A stretch of DNA of 64,000 nucleotides from Apostichopus japonicus (Eukaryota; Echinodermata; Holothuroidea; Aspidochirotida; Stichopodidae), in contig NC_092579.1 of NCBI RefSeq assembly GCF_037975245.1, positions 11,950,678-12,014,677 on the forward strand. The letters run 5' to 3'. A program made the position numbers and the translations under genes. How positions within the stretch are numbered: the stretch's first letter is position 1; each line of letters begins with the position of its first letter. The notes beneath the pieces were generated by a model that saw only the letters and a list, made by a program, of their open reading frames with translations, was not told the origin of the DNA and made no database searches. Below are positions 12,001-24,600 of this stretch, one piece after another.

Positions 12001-15000
12001 TAAAATGGGGTTCTAAATAACACATAAATTTCCAACTTTCAACAAAATTTATGAAGAACATTTCATTTGCGTTTAATTTTACTGATGGGTGGACAGTTGT
12101 GGAAATATTATGTGAAGAGATTTTTTTCTTGGAACAAATAGAACTTAAAAAACAATGGACTAACATTAAAAGTTTACATGTACAATGCATCAACCAGTCT
12201 TAATGGAGCATTCCAAACACTTAAAATATAAAGTTTTAGGTTGAATAGATCTTGAAAACCAGAAATTACCAGTATTTAGGGTTGTGATTGTTACTAAGCC
12301 TAAAGTTCATCCCTGCGTAAATGCATTTCGAGCCTGGGTTGTAAATTTGTGTAACTTTGACTGACCCATAGATAGAAGGCCTCTATCTGTGTATGTGGAC
12401 AAAACCATTGTTTTTCCAGCCTCATTACATTGCATTCTTTGTTTTTCATGCCATCCTGGACATCAACCATATTTTATTTTTAATCCTTGAACACTTGCAA
12501 ATTGCAATGCTAACTGGTGTTGAGTGGGTGGGTGGGTGGGGGGGGGGGGGGGTTGGAAGGAAAAACCAAAAATGTCACAAAGATGAAACAGAAGTACAGG
12601 TAAAAGTGCAAACCCCCAACCAACCTCTCCCTGAACAAGAAAGAAATTCTAATAGCACTTATGTCATAATCCAAAAATCCAAAGCAAAGAAGAATGACAC
12701 ATGCTTCATTAAGTGTGAGTCTTTGTTCACTGATTTCCTATGTGTAACAGCTCTTTGTTCAATGCTACAAGGAAGTTTAAACAAAACTATCAAAACTGTG
12801 ACCGGTCATTAAGCTGTTACAGAAATACTATTCTACTGTATAAAGTGACTCAATTCTGGTGTTAATTAGTGGAAAGAAACTTGAGAAGCACAGTTTCAAC
12901 AAATTGATTCACAACTGAAAATATACTAAATTTCCTTGCGATGTAAAAGGAAAACAAGGAACCTTTGACATAAAGGTGTGCAAAAGGTGTAAATTGGATT
13001 TAATGAACACCTGGAAGAAAATCAACAATGAGAGCAAGGCTTGTTGGACAATATTAATTAGCAATTTATCCAGACTAAGTTGAGAGCAGATGGTAATTAC
13101 AAATTAAGGAGTAGGGTTGACCTCATGTCAATTACAAAAACAATAGACAGAAAAATCACTTGAACGCTTGTGTATAATATTTTCACTCCAATGAAGACGT
13201 TTGCAAAATACATACTAGCCTGTGTTGACTATTTTCCCTTTTCCTGAGCTATACATTTCAGTATGTAAATTGAGTTTTCCAAAACTTAAAAGGTCATTGG
13301 CATTGCTCCCCTAATATGCTAGATTGTCAAATAATGGTCAGTCACACACAATTGTCAACCATTCTTTCTCCAACAATCCTTACTGTCTCCTCTTTTCTCA
13401 GACAATTTTCTGTCCCATTTATAAACTCCTCCTCAATGGCACAGAATATATATCTGACAAGAACAAAATCCTAACAGGGACTGTTTGATGTTAAACTACT
13501 AGCAAGTTTAAAATGTTGACGTTGGATGGTATAAAAATACTTAACGGTTTTAGTTGTTGTGTACCAGATTTGTGTGATTTGAAACAATTAGAGGGAATTA
13601 CATGCACACAAAGACAATGCAGTTTTAGTTTAATTACTGATGCTAGTTTATCATGGAAAGAACTGTTTAATTACTACCAGAATCATAACTCCCAAATATA
13701 TGCCAACACTTGACCAGGATTGAAAAACCTGGCTATGAAAAGCATGTCTGCTAGCACTGGTGATTATGCTGCTATACTGTAGTATACAAAGTGGAGAACC
13801 CAACTTCACTCACGGTACAGTACACAAGGCTACTGTACCTTACTGTGAGAGGAATGGACAGGGCACTGTAATCACATGTGTTTCAGCTTAACAACTATAT
13901 AACTACAGTATATAACAACTCTCTGCATTCTTTATATTCGTCTCCATTTCATTTCTAGTTTACGCCCCAAGAATTTTCCAACCCTGTACAGGATATTTAA
14001 ACCAATTAGACTTCTAGTACTGTTGGATTTTCATTTTAAACAGTTTTTACTCACAGAGGCATTTTTAATCTAGCCTTACATTGATATTGCAATCATTTGG
14101 AGATCCATTAAAATTATTCATGAAGAAGATGTTATCAGCTCATGAATAGTCAGATCCCTTTTGTCTTCGGGTGAGTCTCATTACAATTTACTGGTGAATT
14201 CAAAGGCTAGATGGATACTGTATTTCAGTTAGGCTGCAGTATCACAAGTCTCTGTGATGTAGGCAGGGGGTAAATCTTTGTGGTATTATTTTGAAATTGC
14301 ACAATTTGCAATACAAGTGACAATACTGTACACCATACTGTATATGCAGAACTTAGTCTTGTAACTCAAACTTAGTGCTTGATGATTTTTAACACAGCAC
14401 AGTGTTAGTGTAGCACTGTGAGAACATGCATACTTTTGCGATATTTGCTGACAAACTTTAGTGTTGTTTTTGAAAGGTTCTAGGCTATTTTTCGAAAGCA
14501 AATTATGTGTTGTGCTAGCTTGTAGTCAAGTTAATTAGGTTGTGAGCGTGATTAATCGAACTTCCAAAGGGTTATCGCAACTACTGGCGATTAATCGATA
14601 ACGACTATCAGCACTAAAATTTAGTAATGTCAATTTCTTTTATGCTTCAAAGAAAATTAATGAATCTTTAAACTTTAGATCAATTGGTGGAAATTTCATC
14701 GTAAGAAATAATTATCTTCCATCCTGGTTGATTCTGTATAAATGACTGTCCGTGTATACTTACGACTGTGTGTATTTCACTCTCTTCTGTGGTCTATCAA
14801 ATCCTCCTTGAGTAATTACTTCATGGGTCTTTCCTGTCTCTGTCATTAAATATTCTAATTCATCTGCAACAATCTTACAAACTGAAATTAAAAGAATGCA
14901 AAGTAGGTGGTTAAATCATAGATCTGTTGTGACAACAAAGAATAACGGTGAATTTACTATACATTGCTTGAAGTTCAATGTGTTACACAATCACACTCAG

Positions 15001-17743
15001 TCTCAGAATGTGTCAAAAACTGTTTATCCAGTTGACCACATTCAATAGGTATTGTACCTGTATGAGAACTGTGTTGACAATAGAAGCAAAAACAACAAAC
15101 GTGACAATGACTGCATCTTGAAGTGCCTGAGTTAAAAGGAAAAGTCTCTATTAAAGCAACATTGTGAGCCGATTTTTCAGTTGACTTTTTTCAATTGTTT
15201 TGACAGTTTAGTTCCTTTGCTTAACTAATCACGCTTCATTTCAAATAATGATGTTTTTAATATAGTTCTATCCTTGGACCCCTCCTTTTCATTATTTATA
15301 TGAATGATATTGGTAAAATCTCCTCCAAAGCTTAGAATTGTGTTGTTTGCCGATGATACAAATGAGTTTCTTTTCTGATTACAACTATGAACGTCTGCAA
15401 CAAACTGTTCGTAATTTGATTTATGTACTTTCACAAATTGGCTTGCAGCAAATAAGCTTTCCCTTAATATTGATAAAACAAATTACATCGTCTTCAATGC
15501 AAGTAGACGTATGGCTAACTTTAATATTGATATCACAATGGTAAACCACTGCAGAGGGTTGATTTCATAAAGTTCTTAGGTATTTTTATAGACTCAAAGC
15601 TCACTTGGCGTGAGCACATTAGCCATATTTCCTGTCTTGTTGCAATGGGCGCAGGCATCTTGTCAAAACTTAAACAAGTCCTTCCTAGGAACGTTCTAAG
15701 GTCTCTTTATCAAACACTAGTACCACCATATTTGACTTACTGTAAGTTGTATCATTTGGTCATTTTTTTTTAGGGAGTGTCACTACCCAACAAGCCCTCT
15801 AGGGTATTTTGGTACAATATTCCTTTCACAACTTTTGTTTGTTATCTCCTTCTATGTTATATGTCATACTTTTCTTGTGATAGAACAAAAACAAATGAAA
15901 TGAAGTCCAAGTCAAATTTTCCAACTTGTCCAAGTTTGCATGTGACGGTGAGACCATATATTTGTCAGATTTGACTAAACTGTGGTGAAAAGCAAGATGC
16001 TCTCGTTTGGATGCTCATCTAATAGAAGGATTACCATTTGTCAGTGAAGTCACGTATCAAATAATGCAATGTTCTACTTTCCTAAATAGAAAAATGTTCC
16101 TTGTTTCAACAATATTCAACCACATTCACAAAAATATGTTATGCCGGTAATACATTGCAAATATAGTATGAGGTTATCATAAACCAGTAATCATGGTACT
16201 GTATATGGTTTGTAATTTTTGCTCCCTCTTTCTTAAAGGGTTAGAAGACTCGCCCAAAAAGAAACGTCTAATGCCGGTAATCTGACCTAGTTTAGAATGA
16301 GGTGTTACATAAGTGTTACACACCACCATCGATCCGACGATCCCAGAAAATACATGCACAGCTTGCTACCGTCGGTAATTAGACACTAGTGCACAGTCAG
16401 TACATACAGCTGCGGTCAATACCCACAGCACAGTGTATAAACGATACAGCGATGGACATCAGGTCCAGCTAAGGATAACAAGGTATCATGTTTCATTACT
16501 GTCTGCCTTTTGTAGCGACACAAACAAACGTCACTTGCAAGCAACAGAAAGTTAACTTTTTCAGATGGCCGCACGCGATTTGGGGTGAGTCTTCAATGCC
16601 TTTAATGTCCCTTTAGGTGGACGATGACAACATTCCATTTTTCAGAGGCTTATCTACTCTTTTAATAATAATAATAATAATAGTCATTAGTTCGGGAGGG
16701 GGGGGGGCAGAGGTATCTAATTATGAAAATTTGCCAATTTTATGGGTAATTTAGAAGTCATCAAGAAAACACTTTTCTCCCATCAGATAATTTCCTGGAT
16801 GTGCCATAGTCACTGAAGGTTATGGGGAACTCCTAACTACTGGAAGCTGGGATGGCATATGCCCAAATGAGGAAGTGAAAGAACTACAGAACAAATAGCC
16901 ATTGCACAGTTTAGTCAGTCAAAGGAACTAATAGAACTTTACAAACTACTCTCTATAATGTAGCTATTATAAAATTAACTCTAAGATGTGTTGTAAAGGG
17001 TAGTGTACAAACTAACAGAAATAAGTTAACGATATAAAGTAGGGGAACATGTATTAAAGTGCCAGGTACAAAGAAACAAAATTGGCAACTTTTGGCATTT
17101 ACTTCAATAATTATGGGGCATATCAGACAAAAGGTATAGCTGCCGTGAAGTTGAAAACCCAAACGGTAAAATTCTCTTCAAAGTTAATTGAAGGACCTTT
17201 TAAATTTTGGAAAGGCATTCATTTTTAACTGTCTTGTGGGTATGCTGATGTTCTGAGCATATTGCTCAGAACTATGCAGTGTCTAACTCTAAAGTTAGTG
17301 CACATGTAATGCTACAAAAAGTACAAAATCACCAATGCCTGTTCAAACAGAGATTAGAATGTAATTTCAAGATCTGTGAGTTTGGTCTGGGTTAGTAAAT
17401 AAAGGCCTATAACAAGCTGAAGTTTAGGGGCTAGGATATTAGACAGCAACACCACACACATGTATAGGCCCTTACATTATAATAAGTTTACACTGCAGTT
17501 ACACATATAGGGACATAAGAGAATGCTAAGCCTAGACTAGAGTCTAGCGTTAATTAGAGCTAGTCTTGTGAACGAAAATTCATGTAAGTTTTACTTTGTG
17601 AAGCGATAAATAAATACCTTACCTTCACATTTCGTCGGGTTTCGATGAGGGTTTCCAGGATCATACTCTTCGCTAACTTCATTAGCACATATTATTTGGA
17701 AAGTAAGCCCCAGAAAGAGGAAGACATACACATCAGCTTTCAT
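5944..17743 (-). CDS. CNPY3/4: Canopy (CNPY3/4-type) ER saposin-like protein
   Basis: Six coding exons: 17743-17623, 14881-14764, 10317-10231, 9958-9826, 7342-7222 and 6065-5944. All have GT/AG borders and compatible phases; they total 702 bp and encode 233 residues. Residues 1-20 form a hydrophobic signal peptide. Cysteines 39, 42, 92, 154, 183 and 195 follow the six-cysteine saposin-B pattern of canopy proteins. Family-typical runs include GFDRPQKRVKYTQS, FAKGTSETMETLKNLV and CLDEVWTGK. The tail is acidic and ends KDEL, an ER-retrieval signal. Vertebrate CNPY3 and CNPY4 are ER co-chaperones (CNPY3 with gp94/HSP90B1) needed for Toll-like receptor maturation; transfer of that role here is inference. 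The first ATG in exon 1 is at 17743 and places the signal peptide at the N terminus. CNPY3 versus CNPY4 cannot be decided by eye and a single pre-duplication orthologue is likely. Confidence 0.95.
6419..6784. mobile_element. hAT-type MITE, 366 bp
   Basis: Ends are CAGTGGCGTAGGAA on the left and, on the minus strand, CAAGGGCATAGGAA on the right. The element is flanked by a perfect 8-bp direct repeat TTCTCACT (6411-6418 and 6785-6792), as expected for hAT transposition. The interior is rich in G and C runs and has no coding capacity. It lies in the last canopy intron. Confidence 0.88.
7222..7342 (-). CDS. CNPY3/4: Canopy coding exon 5
   Basis: 121 bp encoding CHFLIENYEEVIENWFF and LSEYLCVDRVLSKEEA (cysteines 4 and 5). 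The donor is G|GTGGGA, weaker than the others. Reading through it meets a stop at 7204-7202, which would give a protein lacking cysteine 6 and KDEL. Confidence 0.92.
8013..8174. mobile_element. MITE built on CCGAGGAC motifs
   Basis: The left end has CAGACCGAGGACC and the right end, on the minus strand, CTGACCGAGGACTTG, giving imperfect terminal inverted repeats. Two more CCGAGGAC motifs lie inside, near 8097 and 8134. A second copy starts at 63883 and is cut by the window edge; the two share a near-identical core including ccacgtaccctaacctta. Confidence 0.6.
8828..9216 (-). mobile_element. tRNA-derived SINE, full head
   Basis: Read on the minus strand the element begins with a tRNA-like head: A box TGGTCAAGTGG (9198-9208) and B box GGTTCGAGCCC (9154-9164), with an anticodon-loop-like ACTTGTAATC between them. 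A conserved SINE body follows (ccaggtgtataaatgggtac). The body is shared with 29105-29420, which lies on the plus strand and has lost its head. Confidence 0.85.
9562..9850. repeat. Tandem duplication copying the exon 4 donor
   Basis: The segment 9562-9678 is repeated at 9679-9850 with an inserted A-rich stretch in the second copy. Both copies contain tctaacttacatattgattg, which on the minus strand is the end of canopy exon 4 plus its GTAAGT donor. The true exon is the 9826-9958 copy; the extra donor near 9645 lies about 180 bp downstream in the intron. Confidence 0.75.
9826..9958 (-). CDS. CNPY3/4: Canopy coding exon 4
   Basis: 133 bp encoding FAKGTSETMETLKNLVNKG and IPLSMWDEPSAAV. The exon ends in phase 0 at TAT|GTAAGT. 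The last 28 or so bases and this donor are repeated downstream near 9644-9673. Confidence 0.95.
10231..10317 (-). CDS. CNPY3/4: Canopy coding exon 3
   Basis: 87 bp, acceptor ttccacag, donor GTACAG. It encodes EIRLIEVLESVCERVLEYN with the third conserved cysteine, then HAERKDSRR. Confidence 0.95.
10419..10644. mobile_element. Putative hAT-type MITE relic
   Basis: Begins CAGTGGTTCTCAAT and ends, read on the minus strand, CAAAGATTCTCAATTGG. These inverted ends resemble common hAT-type non-autonomous elements. No clear 8-bp target duplication is seen. Confidence 0.45.
10811..11968. mobile_element. 1158-bp element with minisatellite inverted ends
   Basis: The left arm (about 10820-10999) is a tandem array around catttcgcccaaccagc. 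The right arm (about 11785-11957) is the same array inverted (ggttgggcgaaatgaccag). The whole is flanked by a perfect 8-bp direct repeat CTCACAAG at 10803-10810 and 11969-11976. The interior holds further degenerate tandem copies of ttcggttcgtatcctgtaac and cgttaacaattcccgaacg. No transposase frame is visible; the long minus-strand frame across 11695-12193 is repeat-derived. It lies in canopy intron 2. Confidence 0.8.
14764..14881 (-). CDS. CNPY3/4: Canopy coding exon 2
   Basis: 118 bp between acceptor tttcag and donor GTAAGT. It supplies the second cysteine (VCKIVADELEYLM) and the GKTHEVI and DRPQKRVKYTQS region, and ends in phase 2. Confidence 0.95.
15175..15770 (+). pseudogene. Non-LTR retrotransposon reverse transcriptase fragment
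   Basis: Frame-shifted plus-strand sequence reads GPLLFIIYMNDI, then FADDT at 15346-15360 (the RT catalytic YADD-like box), then LSLNIDKTNYIVF and a C-terminal RT stretch with KFLGIFIDSKLTW. This order is that of a Jockey/CR1-type LINE polymerase. It is truncated at both ends with several frame breaks, so it is inactive. It lies in the first canopy intron, antisense to the gene. Confidence 0.85.
16233..16616. mobile_element. MITE, second copy of the 4368 family
   Basis: Left end ttaaagggttaGAAGACTCGCCC; right end on the minus strand ctaaagggacattaaagg followed by GAAGACTCACCCC. The interior matches 4368-4724 over most of its length. The longer, better-preserved ends here define the family better than the first copy does. 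Confidence 0.65.
17623..17743 (-). CDS. CNPY3/4: Canopy coding exon 1
   Basis: Encodes residues 1-40: the signal peptide (hydrophobic YVFLFLGLTFQIICA) and the first saposin cysteine in PTKCE. The donor is G|GTAAGGT and the exon ends in phase 1. The ATG has A at -3. Confidence 0.93.
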
Positions 17744-18839
17744 TTTCTTCAGAAGGTACAAACTATTGTACAGAATATGAAGCTCGGCAAAGGAAAGGTT
17801 TTTCAAATATTCTACAGCTCGTAACTAGTGTTTCTTTCACTCACCATTTAACTAACTTGTAACAAGAATTTCTTTTGTATTACAGCTCCCTAGTTTACAC
17901 TGACATATATCGACCTTCCTGTATTCGTACTACTACCATGCCGCTGTGCATTTGTGCTGTTGAGTTGTCTGAATTTGATTGCCAAGATTCGAAAGGGGAA
18001 GTACCTAACTATTTATTCCGCTACACACATGTGTGAATATCTGATTGGATCATGTCATATTCACCAAGTTTCTCTGTGCTTGTTATAACGGTGGCGTTGT
18101 GTCGCGTATTACAAATTTTACAACTGGCAAGAAGAATCGCTAAGTAGATTCAGGTGTGACCTTTACCAGGTTATATCATATTTCATAAGAATTCCGAAAC
18201 GCTCCTCGGTCGACGTGCAACATGCCTGTCAATGCAAGATGTAAACGGTTCAAACTTCCCTATGCTATAGTGTTAGGCTATTTCGATCATTTTTTCATGG
18301 TATCTCGAGGTTGGAATCTTCTCTTTAAATAATACTTAAATCCATCTCGTCAATCACTATCCACTTTGAAGTCGTGATAAACACTGTTTAGATCCGTATA
18401 ATTTCATGTAAGGAGGAAGACTACCGACAAGTTTAGTCTCTTTCAGCCGATAAAAATTACACAAAAGGTATAATAATATAATCCGTTCATCAATTGGAGT
18501 CTTCGGAAAGCAGGATAACTCTCCATGAATAGGAAAATCAGTACCTCCTCTCGGATTATGTCACAATACACAAATCCCTTGCCGTTGATATATCACTGAA
18601 ACTGATTAGACAACATTTGATCGGCTCCTGCAGTTTAGCAGAACTTAAAAACAAGAGCAGACTACTATTTTAATACAACGTTATTAAGGGCAAAACAAGG
18701 CAAGCAATATTCACAGAATGGAAGCTTTAATAAACTACGAGGGGGACATTACAATACTGGCAGGCTGTCCCAAGACCTGGCGACCCAACCCTCAACGGGA
18801 AGAGAACTAAGCTAAGAAACAAGAAAATTCCCTTCCCGG

Positions 18840-19522
18840 CAAGGGCGGCGGAAGCACTTTTAATCTGGGGGGGGGGGGCACCAACGTCGAAGGGCACTTT
18901 GCAGAAATTCGATTGGACTGATGCAGCCTGATATTTAGTACCCTTTATAACTCTTATTGTATTATCTTATTTGCGTATACACATCACTCCATCAACGCCA
19001 CCCCCCCCCCCCACTCAAGGAAACAATGCATACTAGCACTGCAATATCTAATGTGCAAATTGGAAACAAGGAAAAAGACAAAATGAGATGAAATCATTAT
19101 AAATTCCAAGTCCCTGCACACGCGATCGATACATGCATGAAAGCAAATGAAATATGTCAAAATACTGAAAGAAAAATAATTTTATATGTGTTTTTCAATG
19201 GTTAAACTGATATTATTATGATCATTATTAATGTAACGACTTTCCCAATAATTATAACCAATTTGGAATTAGGGTTATAACACGGCAAATGATTGTATGT
19301 TATTGGCATGCGATGTAATAACCAACGCATGCCTATATGATATGCACATTAAGATGTGGTAGTAAACATTTAAAACTTCCCGAAATATTTCATTCGACGT
19401 GGGTTTCGCTTTGTAAACTCTTTTTTATTTAGAAATTTTTATGTAGAAAAAGGGCACATTTTTAACCTGAGGAAAAGTGGGGGGCACGTGCCCCCTGTGC
19501 CCCCCCGGTTCCGCAGCCCTTG
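18840..19522. mobile_element. hAT-type MITE, 683 bp, intact ends
   Basis: Ends are CAAGGGCGGCGGAAG on the left and, on the minus strand, CAAGGGCTGCGGAAC on the right, with a perfect 8-bp target duplication CTTCCCGG at 18832-18839 and 19523-19530. About 180 bp of its interior (19189-19370) is shared with 41490-41665 inside another hAT-type element, so the two belong to related families. Confidence 0.9.
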
Positions 19523-21569
19523 CTTCCCGGTAGCTGGGCTGTTCCCCGGAAGAGAACTACTTCTTCTGGAGTTTGACCCACAAGCCCAAGGGGGGGGGGG
19601 GCTCCCTCTGCCAGAGCCGAAACATCCTTCCAGGTTAAAAATTCTAGCATGTTTAGAGAGGATTTTAAATTAGTCTTTGTGGCGTAGATGTTATTAATAA
19701 AAGAAGGTTTCGAATACTGGGGGCAAGGAGAAGAGAGTTTTGAAATATTTTTGGTTGGAAACAATAAGTTAATTAAAGATAGAAGGATTGGGTTAGCTGC
19801 TTCAAGCAGCGTTTTGGTAAAGCAATATACCTCAGGCATGTTGAGGCAAATTCTAAGGGCTTTATTATTAATAAAATTTAATGTATGTGTATAGACCTTA
19901 TAACCGTCGTCACTTTATTGTTCTTCGTACCAATTATTAGGCTATATAGGAGCAAATCCTATTAATAACAAATTTGGCCAAATAATGAGCGAAAGGTCTT
20001 TGTTGACACATATGCCTATAACACTCACGGGAATATGAACTTTCATTGTTAATTACTGGATAAATTTGACATCCCTCTCTCGTTTTATGTGAATAAAAGC
20101 CTATTCATATCTCTTTATGACTCATCAAAATCAGGCATGGAGTAAGGGTATCAAAATACTTTATCATGAACAAAAGAAAGCATTTCTTTCTTGGTGTACA
20201 CAAAGGGTATGCTGGTTACATACGTTATATAATAGAGAAGAGATCGAAGATCCAATGTTAGTAATAAAGCTGCGAGAATAATCTAACCAAAACTAACGCC
20301 ACAGCCCACATAGCTCAATCGGTTTCCAAAAATAGCGAAGTGTAAGTAACTTGTATCGACATAGGAAAAAAAATTGCCTCTTTGGGTCCCTAATTAGAAT
20401 CTAAGCTATACCATATAAATCGCTTCTCGGCAAATCAAACACATTATTTAGGGGTTTCAAACTTTGTTTACTGTTCATTTCTGTGTTATCGGTTCCCGAG
20501 ACAGCAAGTATTCGCGGGAACATTAACGTTCTCAATTGTACGGCACAGATGTAAAACTGATTATTTAGTATGTCAAGAAAGACCACCCAAATTCAAAACA
20601 AACTTTTAACATTTTATTATTGGTCTGATGTTTCCATATGAGCCACAGTCAATTGCTTCCAAGAAATTCCAAAGGACACTATAGACCTACGATTTGTGTT
20701 AATGTGAATGTTTATATAAACATACCCATGTGACTCGATCGCAGTGCCACTTGTCTGTCAATTATGTGAAGAAACCAAGCATCTGTCGCGTACTTACATA
20801 TGATGGAGGGAAGAATTGGGTAGGGGGTGGGGTAAAGGGGATTTGAGGTCAGAGAACTTGCCCTACGGCCCCTATGGTACGTATTGCTATTTCAATGGGC
20901 TGATTAAAAAGAAATGTCAAATGAAAAACATAGGTGTATAATAATGTCAATTCCATTTTTTATTGTCCAATGCCAATAAAATAAAATATTACTCAGTACA
21001 ATTTTCTAGAAGTGAATCAACTACATTATCTTAACTAACCTTATTCCATTAAGACACAAGCTGCCATTTGGCAAGGCCACATTATATGAAATAAACTCTT
21101 TCAAAAAGCCACAAATATGGTGTAGAAAGTTTCTCTCGTGATAAAACCTTTGGTTTAAAATGATAAATAGACTGTTTCCTCATATCAATACCTTATAATT
21201 ATTAAAAACAAAAATCAGAAAAATCAATGCCTCACCAAAAGTTCTGAAAGTCATTTCACATTCCAAGTACATCTCAATAACATCTAAATTAGCTGGAATA
21301 TTGGTAAACTACACTGATAACGAACTCCGAATAGTAACTCTGAGAAAACATAAATAACTTAAAACTGATACTTGGCTCAATGAAATCAATCCTTCTGCAC
21401 AAATAAACTACAAGCAAGACAGGAAACGATGAGGCCCAGATTCTTGCTAAAACAGTAACATAGCAATCTTGAATATCATTTTCAGAGCAAGAAGGATTTC
21501 TGCATGTTCAGTCACTCTCACTGATGCCAGTGACTAATAAAATAAAATAAACATACCCCCCTTTAATAT

Positions 21570-21676
21570 CTGCAGTATTAGACAGAGGGGGAAATCCCCC
21601 TCTCTTACCCTCTGCAGTATTAGACAGAGGGATAAATGTACCTCTCTACCCTCTGCAGTATTAAACAGAGGGGCGA
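21570..21676. repeat. Three-copy 41-42 bp tandem repeat
   Basis: CTGCAGTATTAGACAGAGGG recurs at 21570, 21612 and 21653 with small changes in the third copy. Nothing coding is associated. Confidence 0.75.
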
Positions 21677-24600
21677 ATGAACACCTAAATATGATGATAT
21701 TATCTTGTGATTGGAAATACGAATAGAGCAACCGGTAGTAAATGTTCGTTTCTGAACATTTTGTTGGATATTCAATGACAAGTTAACAAGGTTGACTTTA
21801 TTCTCACCATTTTTGTTCTTTTCCATCTCACCATTTTTGTTCTTTTCCAAACATTTTTTGAAACAATTAATATTTGAACCTTGATTCTCCTTTGACATTT
21901 TCTCTGCATTTTATTTCACTTAGTTCATAAACCATATATTTTATTTACCACACACTGATTCTAGATCTTGATCAAATAGGCATCACTTGGTAAATAAAAT
22001 TGAGAGGGAAAAAATGTTTAGACACTATACTGGATTAAAATTATTAATATATCATATGTGAAACTTTTGACAGTAAACATTTCCAAGACACTTTCATTGC
22101 ACAACAAGGACTAGTAAAGCTTTTAGTGTTTTATGGAATGATAATTTGATTGATTGAAAGACAAAACTTCTTTACAGTATGCAATCACTTTTCTTTGTAG
22201 TGGGGTTGGGGTTGGGAGGGGGGGGGTTGACTTCCAAGGGATGTTGTCATCCAAGGGAGGTGTCTAAGTTGAGGGATGTCTCATCTCATGTTAAACATTT
22301 TGGTAACATGGCAAGTGCTCAGATGCAAAATGGTGTTATATTTTGCAACTTTTGAAACAATCTTAAAGAGTTTTGGACTGTTTAGGTTGTACTGCACACA
22401 CATGTTAAATATTTATTTATCGTACTGAATTTGAGAATTTACAGTCTACAATTGGGGAAGGGGGGGGAGTGAGCCACCCTGATTTTGTTTCTGGGAGGCC
22501 CCTAAGGAGTATATGTCATTGCACCCATGGTTAAACATACACATTTACGTTTTATTATAAGATATGCAGTGACAATTTTTTGCAATTATGAGTAAATCAA
22601 GGCAGTTTTTAAATGTTACAAATTAACTAACAGGAAACAAATTTCATTGGCTAGTAAAAACTCCCCTAGTATAACACTGATATATATATAGAAATTGTCA
22701 ATTTTCTTTGGGCTAGATAAAATTGGGCTAGATAAAATAAAATAAAATTTGAAAGCTACCACCAGGTATTGTATCATTACCGAAATACTAAAACAAAAAT
22801 CTCTACATTCATGATGTACCTGAGACAGCCGCTGGTAGACACTGTTGTGTTTCAATTTTGTGACAACGGAAGAATGGGGTAGGAAAACATCGGAGGACAT
22901 TATAAAATTAAGTAAAAAAAAAATACCTGATGCCTGAGAATCCTGTGAAATTTGTAATCATTGCTTTGTTTTTGTCCAACTTTGGTTATTCTGAGTTGGA
23001 TGGAAATACCATTTTCCCCCTCTGCAATTATGATAACCCTGGTTATTGCTACCTAAACTGATAAAATATGAATTCTGTATATATATAAAATGTAAATTTG
23101 ATCAAAACCGAATAATATGCTTTTGGCAAGACTAAAAACACATTAAAACTATGGCAGTTCAATAATTTTTTTTACAGAACCCCACTCTTTAAAATGTTAT
23201 CATGTATTCAGTGTACCATGTCCAGGGGCACAGGGCAATGCAAGCAAATTAACATACACGACCAAATTTAATGAGCATAAATTTCAAATGATTTAAATAG
23301 ATGGATAAGAATCAGTCACATAAATGCCAAAATTGCATTCTCTGTATAATACCCAAAAAAATTAAAATGGAGCCAGTTCCTATGGTAAGTTCAAGACAAT
23401 ATTTGGTAAAGTAAAAGATGACATTTATGATTAAAATCTGGACGTTTATCTGGATTTTCTGGCATTTGAAGAAATTTCTTGTAAAATTCACTTCACAACT
23501 ATGCAAAACAGAGATACAAGGAATCTGCTGCACATATCTACATTGTAGTTACATTACAATTTTAAAAATTGCATCAGTAATGAAGAACTTAAGAATAAAC
23601 ATGATGAAACAATGTTAATACTTTTGCCCTCAAATGACAAGTTGTTATCACCAGGAAATAAAGTCTGGGCAGCACATTTTTATAAACCTCCCTTCTTTGA
23701 TAAGATAAAAAGTTTCATAAAAGGAAAGACTTGTAGAGGAATAATTGATACCGACCTTATTTTGTTTGTTCTAATCTGACTTTACCATATCACTGTTTTT
23801 GCAGTACTAAAAATTTGAAAAGTGAATCATTTTGAAGGTCTGGTAATTGATTGTTATAAAATCATCGCGGAATGCCATCCATTGCAAGGTCCGATTATTC
23901 ATTTAGAAGAAATAAGATGACTTTCAGACCTATTATTACACTATTTTGTACCAAATAGTTCATTATTTTGCTCAACCTAAAAAGATTGTGGAATGAACAC
24001 ACTGGGTACTTTCTTGCAAGGTCTGTCTTGCTTGGTTCTGGCTAATTAAACACAATTTATAGATTATTATTATTATTCATTTCTGGTCACATCAACTGAA
24101 AGATGGAATTGCACAATCTCCTTGTTTTGTTTGTGTACAGTTTGAAATAATATGTTGGTAAAAGATACATGGCAGGCGATGTTCTAACTGGATGAAAAGT
24201 AAAAAATGTGTGAAACGTGAAAAAAATGTACAAACAGTAGTAGTATTTGCAGTGATTTAAGAGAAAGTCCAATGATTATTGCTGTTATTGCTTTAACGAC
24301 TCCACACTGGAATGTGTATGTAATCAAACCTATGTAGATTTAATACATAACACTAACATAATTTTTTACACTTTTATTTTACAATTTTATCAGTTGAGTC
24401 AGTCTGATGTTGGTTATGTAACATTACTATCAACTGTAGGATAGTGTTTGAACAAATCAGTTGAGTATTCTAATGTAGGTTATGTAACATTACTATCAAC
24501 TAGTTTTGATCAACCCACAACAGGATTTCACTGACTACAGGATTTAATGAATTTGAGCTACTACAAGATTTGATTGATTTGATTGATTACAGGACTAATG

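Noticed and set aside
11695..12193. Minus-strand frames with repeated Pro/His/Phe/Ala-rich motifs
   Set aside because: They are translations of the tandem GGGCGAAATGACC units in the inverted end of the 10811-11968 element.
19462..19839. 125-residue minus-strand open frame
   Set aside because: It straddles the end of the hAT-type MITE and its GC-rich terminal sequence; the coding look is a composition effect.
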